A DNA stretch of 32,403 nt, taken from assembly GCA_045546255.1 (NCBI GenBank), contig JAZQCK010000046.1, positions 1 through 32,403 of the forward strand, in the 5' to 3' direction. Below are positions 15,094 through 22,784 of the stretch, in pieces. The stretch comes from RGIG5612 sp045546255 (GTDB lineage Bacteria; Bacillota; Clostridia; Lachnospirales; Lachnospiraceae). Numbering within the stretch: position 1 is the stretch's first letter; the number at the start of each line of letters is the position of its first letter. The notes below the pieces were generated by a model. The model searched no databases. It was not told the origin of the DNA and saw nothing but the letters and a program-made list of their open reading frames with translations. Both the position numbers and the translations under genes were made by a program.

Positions 15094-16350
15094 CTAGCGG
15101 ATGTGGCCGTCTCCGCGGATGATGTACTTATAAGTGTTCATCTCACGAAGCCCCATCGGTCCTCTTGCATGTAGTTTCTGTGTGGAAATTCCGATCTCAC
15201 AGCCAAGGCCAAATTCTCCGCCGTCTGTAAAGCGGGTGGAAGCATTCACATAAACAGCGGCGCTGTCCACAAAAGTCGTAAACTGCTTCGCCGCAGTCTC
15301 ATCCTCGGTAATGATGCAGTCGCTGTGTCCTGTGGAATGTGCGCGGATGTGGGCGATTGCTTCTTCTACGGAATCTACGCATTTGACCGCAAGGATGTAA
15401 TCTAAAAACTCGGTATCAAAATCGTTTTCACCGGCAGGGGTTCCCTCGATATATTTCTGTGCTTCTTCATCCAAACGAAGCTCTACCGGAATCTGGCCGT
15501 CTGCCTGTCTTTTGTCCACTAATGCCTCTTTGATCATCGGAAGAAATTCAGCAGCGATTGCTTTATTGACGACGAGCACTTCTTCTGCATTGCAGACGCT
15601 CGGGCGGCTCGTCTTTGCATTGATTACGATGTTCACTGCTTTCTTCAGGTCTGCGCTTGCATCGACATAGACGTGACAGATACCGGTTCCTGTTTCGATA
15701 CATGGAACGGTAGCATTCTTTACACAGGCGTTGATGAGGCCGGCGCCTCCGCGCGGGATCAAAAGATCAATATATTCTGGAGAGGTCATCAGTTCAGTAG
15801 CACTGTCTCTTGAAGTGTCATCCACGAGGTTGACTGCATCGGAATTCAGCCCTGCTTTTGCCACGCCTTCTTTTAAAGCCTGCATGATCGCGTGCGCAGT
15901 TTTATATGCTTCTTTTCCACCTCTTAAAACGCAGGCATTGCCGCTTTTGAAAGTTAACGCTGCAGCATCTGCTGTTACATTTGGACGGCTTTCATAGATG
16001 ATCGCGATCACACCCATCGGGACTGAGACTTTCTGAATCTTAAGCCCTGCCTGCGGCTCGGTCTCTTCGATGACTGCGCCAACAGGATCTGGAAGGTCCA
16101 CGACTTCGCGAATGCCCTTTGCCATTGCAAGGATGCGGTCCTCATTCAGCATAAGGCGGTCCAGCATCACATCGGAGATCGTCCCTTTTGCAGCTTCCGT
16201 ATCTTCGTTGTTGGCTGCGAGGATCTCCGGGATGTGAGCTTCTAATGCATTTGCCATCTCGGAAAGAGCAGCATTCTTTTGCTCCGTTGTATAGGCCGCA
16301 ACTTCCAGTGAAGCATTTTTTGCAGCGATCATAATATCTTTGGTTTTCAT
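15094..16350 (-). CDS. proA: Glutamate-5-semialdehyde dehydrogenase (gamma-glutamyl phosphate reductase)
   Basis: 418 residues, full family length. It reduces gamma-glutamyl phosphate with NADPH to glutamate-5-semialdehyde, the second step of proline synthesis in the cytosol. The aldehyde-dehydrogenase-fold catalytic Cys lies in SRPSVCNAEEVLVV, and IIYESRPNVTADAAAL and ARGPMGL are conserved ProA blocks. The ATG follows CGGAGGTTTCACT. It lies 66 nt downstream of proB and should be cotranscribed with it. Its 3' end faces the DHHW gene at 9 nt. Confidence 0.97.
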   Translation of the reverse strand: MKTKDIMIAAKNASLEVAAYTTEQKNAALSEMANALEAHIPEILAANNEDTEAAKGTISDVMLDRLMLNEDRILAMAKGIREVVDLPDPVGAVIEETEPQAGLKIQKVSVPMGVIAIIYESRPNVTADAAALTFKSGNACVLRGGKEAYKTAHAIMQALKEGVAKAGLNSDAVNLVDDTSRDSATELMTSPEYIDLLIPRGGAGLINACVKNATVPCIETGTGICHVYVDASADLKKAVNIVINAKTSRPSVCNAEEVLVVNKAIAAEFLPMIKEALVDKRQADGQIPVELRLDEEAQKYIEGTPAGENDFDTEFLDYILAVKCVDSVEEAIAHIRAHSTGHSDCIITEDETAAKQFTTFVDSAAVYVNASTRFTDGGEFGLGCEIGISTQKLHARGPMGLREMNTYKYIIRGDGHIR

Positions 16351-16416
16351 AGTGAAACCTCCGTTTTGGAATTCTTTTTAAAGTATTTTGTCAGTCCTTG
16401 CAGTTTCTTTCCTTCG

Positions 16417-17181
16417 TTATGCCGGCAGGAATTTTGTGCCGACTTCCTTGCCGTCCATGATGTCATAGAGATTTTCCGGCACAGCACCGTTTGCGATGAT
16501 CATCTGGATGCCGGCTTCCATGCAGATCTCAGCTGCCTGAAGCTTTGTGACCATGCCGCCGGTTCCTAAGACGGTGCCTTTTCCGCTCGCTAAAGCTTTG
16601 AGTTCATCGGTGACCTCTGTGACTTCGGTGATCAGCTTTGCATTTGGATCTTTTCTCGGATCTGCAGTATAAAGCCCTTCGATATCGGAAAGCAGGATCA
16701 AAAGGTCTGCCCCGACCAGTCTGGAGACAAGGGCGCCCAATGTGTCGTTATCACCAATCACGATTTCTTCCGTTGCGACCGTATCATTTTCATTGATGAT
16801 CGGAAGCGCTCCGAACTCTAAGAGTTTTCCAACGGTATTGGAAAAGTTTTCTTTCCGCTGCTCATGCTCGAGGTCCGTTCCTGCGATCAGGATCTGGGCG
16901 ACGGTATGATGATACTGGTCAAAGAGCTTGTCATAAATATACATCAGCTCGCACTGGCCGACAGCTGCGGCTGCCTGCCTCGAAGGCACGTCATCCGGCT
17001 TTTTACCGAGGCCTAGTTTTCCAACGCCCATGCCAATGGCACCGGAGGAGACCAGAATGATCTCGTGGCCTGCATTTTTGATGTCGCTGATGACTTCACA
17101 GAGTTTTTCCACTCTGCGGATATTTAAGTTGCCTGTTTTATGGGTCAGTGTGCTGGTTCCGATTTTAATTACGATTCGCAT
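16417..17181 (-). CDS. proB: Glutamate 5-kinase, short form without PUA domain
   Basis: 254 residues. It phosphorylates glutamate to gamma-glutamyl phosphate, the committed and usually proline-inhibited step of proline synthesis. The amino-acid-kinase fold is shown by IKIGTSTLTHKTGNL at the N-terminus, SSGAIGMGVGKLGL, and GDNDTLGALVS. The protein ends after the kinase domain (GTKFLPA), so the C-terminal PUA domain of the longer enzymes (about 365 residues) is absent; short ProB proteins are known in many bacteria. CGGGGAGGCATC precedes the ATG, and a near-consensus promoter lies at 17278-17306. proB then proA is the usual order. Confidence 0.96.
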   Translation of the reverse strand: MRIVIKIGTSTLTHKTGNLNIRRVEKLCEVISDIKNAGHEIILVSSGAIGMGVGKLGLGKKPDDVPSRQAAAAVGQCELMYIYDKLFDQYHHTVAQILIAGTDLEHEQRKENFSNTVGKLLEFGALPIINENDTVATEEIVIGDNDTLGALVSRLVGADLLILLSDIEGLYTADPRKDPNAKLITEVTEVTDELKALASGKGTVLGTGGMVTKLQAAEICMEAGIQMIIANGAVPENLYDIMDGKEVGTKFLPA

Positions 17182-17235
17182 GATGCCTCCCCGTGTGGAT
17201 GCTTCGTTTTTGTTGATGATATCAATCTTCTCGCG

Positions 17236-17261
17236 ACTTTAACTAAGCATTTCGTTAAAGT
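17236..17261. promoter_or_regulatory. Inverted repeat in the proBA leader
   Basis: ACTTTAAC (17236-17243) and GTTAAAGT (17254-17261) form a perfect 8-bp inverted repeat with a 10-nt centre. It begins about 10 nt downstream of the predicted proB start of transcription, so it could be a repressor site or a leader hairpin. No protein can be assigned. Confidence 0.4.
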
Positions 17262-17277
17262 ATCGATAGCTGGTGGA

Positions 17278-17306
17278 ATTATACAATGATTTTCGCACAT
17301 TATCAA
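17278..17306 (-). promoter_or_regulatory. proBA promoter
   Basis: Read on the minus strand: TTGATA (17306-17301), a 17-nt spacer, then TATAAT (17283-17278). This is a near-perfect sigma-A promoter. Transcription should begin near 17271, leaving a leader of about 90 nt that contains the inverted repeat at 17236-17261. Confidence 0.8.
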
Positions 17307-17402
17307 TGATGGAATGCCTATATGCGGCTGGGGTCTTAGCCAAATACAATAAAAAAATGCTTACGCATAAACCGCAAATAATTCGTGCGAGTTTCTACTA
17401 TT

Positions 17403-17413
17403 TATGCTAAACT
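17403..17413 (+). promoter_or_regulatory. Possible extended -10 promoter of metG
   Basis: TATGCTAAACT fits the extended -10 form TRTGnTATAAT, with hexamer TAAACT at 17408-17413. No good -35 is present at the right distance. It would give a leader of about 58 nt before metG. No T-box or SAM-riboswitch signature was found in 17182-17477. Confidence 0.4.
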
Positions 17414-17477
17414 ATATCAGTTATCGTTGATACATCAATCGTATCGGCTCATTTGCCGGTGCAGAAAGAAGGAAAAG

Positions 17478-19049
17478 ATGGAAAAGAAACCGTATTACAT
17501 TACAACAGCAATTGCTTACACATCAGGAAAGCCGCATATCGGAAATACCTATGAGATCATCTTAGCGGATGCGATCGCGCGCTTCCGCCGAATGGAAGGC
17601 TATGATGTGCGCTTCCAAACAGGAACAGACGAGCATGGACAGAAGATTGAAGACAAGGCGATTGCTGCAGGAAAGACTCCGAAAGAATTTGTAGATGAGA
17701 CTGCAGGTGAAGTAAAACGGATCTGGGATCTGATGAACACCTCTTATGACCGCTTTATCCGTACGACGGATCCGGATCATGAGATCCAGATTCAGAAGAT
17801 CTTTAAAAAGCTTTATGAGCAGGGCGATATTTATAAAGGCTCTTATGAAGGCATGTACTGCAAAGAGTGCGAAGCCTTCTATACCGAAAGCCAGATCGAA
17901 GACGGAAAATGCCCGGAATGCGGCATGGAAGTGCATCCGGCCAAAGAAGAAGCGTATTTCTTTAAGATGAGCAAATATGCGGATCGTCTGATCGAGCATA
18001 TCGAGACACATCCGGAATTCATTCAGCCGGAGTCCCGCAAGAACGAGATGATGAACAACTTCCTGAAACCGGGTCTGATGGACCTTTGCGTTTCCAGAAC
18101 TTCATTTAAGTGGGGCATCCCGGTCGACTTTGATCCGAACCACGTTGTCTATGTCTGGGTCGATGCGCTGTCCAACTATATTACTGGACTTGGCTATGAT
18201 GCAGATGGAAACCATGGCGATCTTTATAAAAAATACTGGCCGGCAGATCTTCATCTGATCGGAAAAGATATTTTAAGATTCCATACGATTTACTGGCCGA
18301 TCATGCTGATGGCACTCGGAGAGCCCCTTCCGAAGCAGGTGTTCGGACATCCGTGGCTGCTCCTTGGCGAAGGCAAGATGAGCAAGTCCAAAGGAAACGT
18401 GATCTATGCAGATGACCTGGTGGACATCTTTGGCGTTGATGCGGTCCGCTATTTCGCGATCCACGAAATGCCGTTTGAAAACGACGGAACGATCACCTGG
18501 GAGCTTGTCGTTGAACGTGTTAATTCTGACCTTGCAAATACATTGGGTAACCTTGTGAACCGTACGATCTCCATGTCCAACAAATACTTTGGCGGAGAAG
18601 TAAGCAATAAGGGCGTCGTTGATGAAATGGATGCAGACTTCAAGGCAGTGATCACGGGAACAAGAGATAAAGCCGTAGAGAAGATGACAGACCTTCATGC
18701 AGCCGATGCGATGACAGAGATCTGGAACCTCTTCAAACGCTGCAACAAATATATCGATGAAACAGAGCCGTGGGTGCTTGCAAAGGACGAGGCGAAGAAA
18801 GACCGTCTTGCAACCGTCCTTTACAACTTGATCGAAGGTATCAATATCGGAGCAAGCCTGATCCAGCCATTCATGCCGGAAACGTCCGAGAAGATCCTGG
18901 CGCAGATCAATGCTAGCCCAAGAGCCTTCGAAGACATGGATAAGTTCGGCCTTTATGAGTCCGGAAAACATGTCACGGAAAAACCGGAGATCCTCTTTGC
19001 AAGAAAAGATGTGAAGGAAGTGTTAGAGCAGGTAGATAAGCTCCTGTAA
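17478..19049 (+). CDS. metG: Methionyl-tRNA synthetase, short form
   Basis: 523 residues. It charges tRNA-Met in the cytosol. The class I signatures are HIGN (20-23, in GKPHIGNTYE) and KMSKS (300-304). A zinc-knuckle insert has Cys at 128, 131, 145 and 148. The anticodon-binding helical domain follows, and the protein stops at about the end of that domain, so the C-terminal tRNA-binding (Trbp111-like) domain found in many Firmicute enzymes of about 640-660 residues is missing. The start at 17478 follows AGAAGGAAAAG; the frame is open upstream but without a ribosome site. tatD follows after 61 nt. Confidence 0.97.
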   Translation: MEKKPYYITTAIAYTSGKPHIGNTYEIILADAIARFRRMEGYDVRFQTGTDEHGQKIEDKAIAAGKTPKEFVDETAGEVKRIWDLMNTSYDRFIRTTDPDHEIQIQKIFKKLYEQGDIYKGSYEGMYCKECEAFYTESQIEDGKCPECGMEVHPAKEEAYFFKMSKYADRLIEHIETHPEFIQPESRKNEMMNNFLKPGLMDLCVSRTSFKWGIPVDFDPNHVVYVWVDALSNYITGLGYDADGNHGDLYKKYWPADLHLIGKDILRFHTIYWPIMLMALGEPLPKQVFGHPWLLLGEGKMSKSKGNVIYADDLVDIFGVDAVRYFAIHEMPFENDGTITWELVVERVNSDLANTLGNLVNRTISMSNKYFGGEVSNKGVVDEMDADFKAVITGTRDKAVEKMTDLHAADAMTEIWNLFKRCNKYIDETEPWVLAKDEAKKDRLATVLYNLIEGINIGASLIQPFMPETSEKILAQINASPRAFEDMDKFGLYESGKHVTEKPEILFARKDVKEVLEQVDKLL

Positions 19050-19110
19050 ACTATACTAGTAAACTTTGTGATCATAGAAACGATTTGATCGCGCGAAAGA
19101 GAGAGCATAA

Positions 19111-19893
19111 GTGGCACTGATTTTTGATACACACGCACATTATGATGACGAAGCATTTGATAAAGACCGGGAAGAACTCCTTTCCGGTCTTTTGGACCGT
19201 GGAGTTGGTACCGTTGTTGATGTCTGTGCAAACTTTGATGAGATTCCAAAAGTTTTAGACCTCGTAAATCAGTATGATTTTATGTACGCAGCGGTGGGGG
19301 TGCATCCAACAGAGGTGTACGATTTAAAGGACAGCGATATTGAGGTAGTCCGGGAGTTCGCAAAGAAAGACAAGGTCGTTGCAATCGGCGAGATCGGTTT
19401 GGATTATCATTATCCAGATACCGATAAAGAGAAACAGAAGAAATGGTTTTCTTCCCAGATCAGGCTGGCACAGCAATTGAACCTTCCGATCAGCGTCCAC
19501 AGCCGTGACGCGGCAAAGGATACATTGGATATCATCCGGGAAGAGAACGGAGCGGAGACAGGACTTGTCATGCACTGCTTTTCTTACGAGCCGGAGATGG
19601 CAAAGATCTATACCGACATGGGAGTCTATCTCGGCATCGGCGGCGTCGTCACATTTAAGAACGCACGCAAGCTGAAAGAAGTCGTGAAGCAGATGCCGAT
19701 GGAACTGATGCTTTTAGAAACTGACTGCCCGTATCTTGCGCCGGAGCCGTTCCGCGGAAAACGGAATGATTCGACTCTGATCAATTATGCAGCAAAAGCG
19801 ATTGCAGAGCTTCGCGGAATGAATTATAAAGAGGTCGTAGAAATCACGGCTGATAATGCACGTAATTTTTATCGCCTGAAAGAAGACAAATGA
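19111..19893 (+). CDS. tatD: TatD-family metal-dependent hydrolase/DNase
   Basis: 260 residues, normal length. A cytosolic metallohydrolase of the amidohydrolase fold; family members have 3'-5' exonuclease or DNase activity. Metal-binding motifs are THAH (7-10), GEIGLDYH, SVHSRDA, VMHCFS and ETDCPYLAPEP. The start is GTG at 19111, because the conserved family N-terminus (LIFDTHAHYDD) begins there and a GAAAGAGAG stretch lies upstream; no in-frame ATG fits. It overlaps rsmA by 4 nt (ATGA). In many Firmicutes the RNase M5 gene rnmV stands between tatD and rsmA; it is absent here. Confidence 0.95.
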   Translation: MALIFDTHAHYDDEAFDKDREELLSGLLDRGVGTVVDVCANFDEIPKVLDLVNQYDFMYAAVGVHPTEVYDLKDSDIEVVREFAKKDKVVAIGEIGLDYHYPDTDKEKQKKWFSSQIRLAQQLNLPISVHSRDAAKDTLDIIREENGAETGLVMHCFSYEPEMAKIYTDMGVYLGIGGVVTFKNARKLKEVVKQMPMELMLLETDCPYLAPEPFRGKRNDSTLINYAAKAIAELRGMNYKEVVEITADNARNFYRLKEDK

Positions 19894-20750
19894 ACGATTT
19901 AGGAAATCCAAGGATCATACAGCAGATCATAAACGAGCATAACTTTTCTGTTCAGAAAAAATATGGGCAGAACTTTCTTGTCGATGCCAATATTTTAGAG
20001 GGCATCGTGGATGCAGCCGACGTCACGAAAGCCGATACCGTCCTTGAGATCGGGCCGGGCATGGGTTCTTTGACGCAGTATCTTTTAGAGGCAGCGGATC
20101 ATGTGATTGCTGTGGAAGTCGATAAGATGCTGATCCCGATCTTGAAAGATAATCTGAAAGCTTATGATAATCTGACGTTGATTCATGGAGATGTTTTAAA
20201 ACTTGACCTGGATGAGATATTGAAAGGGCAAAGAGTCAAAGTCGTTGCGAACCTGCCATACTACATTACGACTCCTATCGTGATGGAACTTTTAGAAAAG
20301 CAGGAAAATATTGAAAGCATCACGGTCATGGTGCAAAAAGAAGTGGCGCAGCGTATGCAGGAGGGCCCTGGAAGCAAGTCCTACGGAGCGCTTTCTCTTG
20401 CTGTGCAATATTATTCCAAACCGGAAATCGTTTTAAATGTATCGAAGCACTGTTTCCTTCCAAAGCCGGATGTGGATTCGGCTGTGATTAGACTAAGCAT
20501 TTATGAGCCGGAGGAGCGACCTGTAAAAGTAGGCGATCCTGCCTTTATGTTCAGACTGATCCGCGCGGCGTTCAACCAGCGTCGCAAGACTCTTTTGAAT
20601 GCACTGGCAAATGATGCGGGCACAAAAATCCCGAAAGAAAAAACGACAAAAGCTCTTCAAAAAATGGGAAAAGCTGATACGGTTCGCGGCGAAGCACTGA
20701 CACTTTCTGAGTTTGCTCAGCTTGCAGATGCGCTCAGTTTCCGAAACTGA
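19890..20750 (+). CDS. rsmA: 16S rRNA dimethyladenosine transferase (KsgA)
   Basis: 286 residues. It dimethylates the two adjacent adenosines in the last helix of 16S rRNA with S-adenosylmethionine during small-subunit assembly. FSVQKKYGQNFLVD is the typical N-terminus, EIGPGMGSLTQYL is SAM motif I, and VVANLPYYITTPI is the catalytic NLPY motif. It starts within the tatD stop (ATGA), so translation is coupled. Its 3' end overlaps the convergent lgt-like gene by 34 nt, tail to tail, and includes a palindrome. Confidence 0.97.
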   Translation: MNDLGNPRIIQQIINEHNFSVQKKYGQNFLVDANILEGIVDAADVTKADTVLEIGPGMGSLTQYLLEAADHVIAVEVDKMLIPILKDNLKAYDNLTLIHGDVLKLDLDEILKGQRVKVVANLPYYITTPIVMELLEKQENIESITVMVQKEVAQRMQEGPGSKSYGALSLAVQYYSKPEIVLNVSKHCFLPKPDVDSAVIRLSIYEPEERPVKVGDPAFMFRLIRAAFNQRRKTLLNALANDAGTKIPKEKTTKALQKMGKADTVRGEALTLSEFAQLADALSFRN

Positions 20751-21505
20751 GATCGTTTCACGATCAAATAAATAATTGTCACGATGAAAATGATCAGGCT
20801 GATCCACTGGGAAGTGGAGAACGGTCCCCAGATTCCGCGCAGGAAATCTCCTCTCAAGAATTCATCGAAAAAGCGGACAACCGAATACATCAACAGATAA
20901 GCAGGGGTGACGGCAAAGCGGTCCCCTTTTTTGAGGAACAGAATTAAAAGAACCACGAAGATCAAAAGCTCTAAAAGCGCTTCCATCGGCTGTACAGGAA
21001 AGCGGGCAAAGTCTGCAATGTCGTCATTTAATCCGGGCGTGATATGGGACGCGGTGTAATGCAGAGCGCAGAAACCATGGTATTCAATTCCATAGCAGCA
21101 TCCCGTGAGCGAACAGCCGACCCTGCCAAGACAGTGGAACACCGGAAATGCCAAAACCATGTTATTCAGATAAAGACGGCCCGGAAGTTTTCTGACCCGG
21201 ATGTAAATATACATAAACAGGAGGGCGCAGAGAAGACCGCCGTAAAAGACCATGCCGGAGGAGGCATAGTAAAGGCTGTCTAAAAGCTGTGCACCGGAAT
21301 GGATATTCGGCACGTCATATTTAATAAAGTCGGGCAAACCGACGAGGAAGAACATCAAATGTCCTCCCACGAAAATGCCGGCTGCTCCGCAAATGCAGAG
21401 ATAAACCAGGTGGCTTACGGTCAGCTTCGTTTTCTTCTGCACCAGAAAGACCACCAGGATCGCCAGCACGATTCCAATTAACCCAGTGATTTGGTATGCA
21501 TTCAT
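20717..21505 (-). CDS. Lgt-like (prolipoprotein diacylglyceryl transferase family) membrane protein
   Basis: 262 residues, about seven membrane helices. Canonical Lgt moves diacylglycerol from phosphatidylglycerol to the lipobox Cys of prolipoproteins. Family blocks are visible: GMVFYGGLL (85-93), FHCLGRVGCSLTGCCYG (123-139), FPVQPMEALLELL and VVRFFDEFLRGD. Two sites differ from E. coli Lgt: the essential His of HGG is Tyr88 here, and GRxGNFxN is GRVGCSLTGCC. It may be a paralogue with another role, or a variant active form. The start at 21505 was chosen because the upstream frame extension crosses the promoter. No ribosome site precedes it, and the -10 ends 6 nt before the ATG, so the message may be leaderless. 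Confidence 0.8.
   Translation of the reverse strand: MNAYQITGLIGIVLAILVVFLVQKKTKLTVSHLVYLCICGAAGIFVGGHLMFFLVGLPDFIKYDVPNIHSGAQLLDSLYYASSGMVFYGGLLCALLFMYIYIRVRKLPGRLYLNNMVLAFPVFHCLGRVGCSLTGCCYGIEYHGFCALHYTASHITPGLNDDIADFARFPVQPMEALLELLIFVVLLILFLKKGDRFAVTPAYLLMYSVVRFFDEFLRGDFLRGIWGPFSTSQWISLIIFIVTIIYLIVKRSQFRKLSASAS
20733..20765. other. Two adjacent palindromes at the rsmA/lgt-like convergent junction
   Basis: CTCAGTTT/AAACTGAG (20733-20740 with 20744-20751) and GATCGT/ACGATC (20751-20756 with 20760-20765) each form a short hairpin with a 3-nt centre. They share G20751 and span the rsmA stop. Neither is followed by a T-run on either strand, so they are weak terminators at best. Confidence 0.4.
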
Positions 21506-21511
21506 GGCAGG

Positions 21512-21540
21512 ATTATAGCATGTGTGGTATAATTTGCCAA
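21512..21540 (-). promoter_or_regulatory. Promoter of the lgt-like gene
   Basis: Minus strand: TTGGCA (21540-21535), a 17-nt spacer, TATAAT (21517-21512). It is almost consensus. The start codon lies at 21505, only 6 nt past the -10, so transcription should begin at or next to the ATG. Confidence 0.75.
21523..21533 (+). promoter_or_regulatory. Extended -10 promoter of tsaC, overlapping the lgt-like promoter
   Basis: TGTGGTATAAT is a perfect match to the extended -10 consensus TRTGnTATAAT, with hexamer TATAAT at 21528-21533. The -35 is weak. It lies inside the spacer of the divergent promoter at 21512-21540, so the two cannot be occupied at once. The leader to tsaC is about 33 nt. Confidence 0.65.
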
Positions 21541-21572
21541 TGTGAAGGCAATATCGATCAAACTGTAGGGAA

Positions 21573-22208
21573 ATGAAAACAATCATAAAAAGCGTAACTG
21601 AAGAAAGCATCCAAGAAGCAGCTGCTCTGCTGAAACAGGGCGGCATTGTTGCGTTCCCGACAGATACCGTTTATGGGCTTGGTGCGGTCTGCACGAATGA
21701 CGAAGCCGTGCAGAAATTATTTGACGCAAAAGGCAGAGATGAAGGAAAGCCGATCAGTCTTCTTGTTGGGGGAATTGAGCAGGTCCGTTTGATCGCAGAG
21801 GAGATTCCGCAGGCAGCTGTCATTCTTATGGAACGCTACTGGCCCGGAGCGCTAACAGTTGTTTTGAAAAAACGCCCGGAAATATCAGACCGTGTTTCTG
21901 CAGGAAAAGATACGATCGGAATCCGCATGCCGGATTCAAAAACGGCAATGGAGCTGATCAAGGCTGCTGGTCATCCGCTTGCGGCTCCGAGCGCGAATAC
22001 GTCCGGAAAGCGCAGCTCCGTTACGGCAGATGACGTGATCGAAGACCTGAAAGGAAAAGTGGATATGATCTTAGATGGCGGCGTATGCCCTGTTGGAGTT
22101 TCCTCCACCGTCGTCGATCTGACGGGAAAAGAGCCGGTGGTTTTAAGAGAAGGCGTGATCACAAAATCGATGATTGACGCAGCCTTGGAAGGTCAAGTAC
22201 AATCGTAG
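21573..22208 (+). CDS. tsaC: L-threonylcarbamoyladenylate synthase (YrdC/Sua5 family)
   Basis: 211 residues, a single YrdC domain without the Sua5 C-terminal domain. It makes threonylcarbamoyl-AMP from threonine, bicarbonate and ATP, the first step of the t6A37 modification of ANN-decoding tRNAs. Motifs: FPTDTVYGLGAV (N-terminal), DAKGRDEGKPISLLV (substrate-binding K/R block), PSANTSGKRS and GVSSTVVDLT. TAGGGAA is a weak ribosome site close to the ATG. Gene order tsaC, LMW-PTP-like, rpiB parallels ywlC-ywlE-ywlF of Bacillus subtilis. Confidence 0.95.
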   Translation: MKTIIKSVTEESIQEAAALLKQGGIVAFPTDTVYGLGAVCTNDEAVQKLFDAKGRDEGKPISLLVGGIEQVRLIAEEIPQAAVILMERYWPGALTVVLKKRPEISDRVSAGKDTIGIRMPDSKTAMELIKAAGHPLAAPSANTSGKRSSVTADDVIEDLKGKVDMILDGGVCPVGVSSTVVDLTGKEPVVLREGVITKSMIDAALEGQVQS

Positions 22209-22292
22209 AGGATTTGATCCAAGAAGGTAGGAGAGGAGAACTGCAGAAGGGAAAATATTCTGCGTTAAAACAGTAAGCACATACGAGTTTTT

Positions 22293-22760
22293 ATGAAGAA
22301 ATATAACAAAGTTATTTTTTTAGGCGAAGATAATACAAGGTTGAGTCCGATCACGGAGGTACTTTTCAAGCAGAAACTGCAGGAGGCCGGCAAAGATGAT
22401 CTGGACGTCTGCTCCAGGGGCAACGTGGTTTTGTTTCCTGAACCGGTGAACCAGAAGATTGCCCGGATCTCAAAAGCATACGGACTGGACCTTTCGGACT
22501 ACTGTGCCATCGAACTAAAGGAGACGGACCTGACTCCTGACACACTGACACTTGCTATGGATGCGGCCTGTAAGGCGATGGCATATGAAACGTTTCCAAA
22601 TGCAGGAAACATTTATACGCTGAAAGAATTTATTGGAAGTACGGGAGATTTAAAGCTCCCACTGGGCGGCTCTGTTGATGAGTATGCAACGATCATCGAA
22701 ATCATCAGCGGCCTGTTAGATCTTTTGATCGAAAAACTTTACAGCGAAGAAGACGAATAA
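22293..22760 (+). CDS. Catalytically degenerate low-molecular-weight phosphatase-like protein
   Basis: 155 residues with the fold pattern of LMW protein tyrosine/arginine phosphatases (YwlE). The N-terminus KVIFLGEDNTRLSPITEVLF aligns with the P-loop block VLFVCTGNTCRSPMAE, but the catalytic Cys is Gly (G11) and the P-loop Arg is Leu (L17); Asn, Ser and Pro are kept. The conserved Asp-Pro acid loop near the C-terminus is also not evident. It therefore cannot use the usual phosphocysteine mechanism. The frame is intact and shows no stops, so it looks maintained, perhaps as a phospho-ligand sensor or scaffold. Its position between tsaC and rpiB equals that of ywlE. No strong ribosome site precedes the ATG, and no in-frame upstream start exists. 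Confidence 0.7.
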   Translation: MKKYNKVIFLGEDNTRLSPITEVLFKQKLQEAGKDDLDVCSRGNVVLFPEPVNQKIARISKAYGLDLSDYCAIELKETDLTPDTLTLAMDAACKAMAYETFPNAGNIYTLKEFIGSTGDLKLPLGGSVDEYATIIEIISGLLDLLIEKLYSEEDE

Positions 22761-22784
22761 AAAAAGACATAAGAGGAGAATACT

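Noticed and set aside
15084..15120. Terminator between the DHHW gene and convergent proA
   Set aside because: The gap is 9 nt. The only stem, GCGGA/TCCGC, lies in the proA coding end and has no T-run.
17182..17477. T-box or SAM riboswitch upstream of metG
   Set aside because: No T-box sequence (AGGGTGGNACCGCG) or SAM-box core was found. GGTGGAA near 17272 is part of the proB promoter region on the other strand.
22229..22238. Strong Shine-Dalgarno-like AGGAGAGGAG with no gene behind it
   Set aside because: No ATG, GTG or TTG in a usable frame follows within 15 nt. A CTG at 22241 would open only 11 codons and is out of frame with the gene at 22293.
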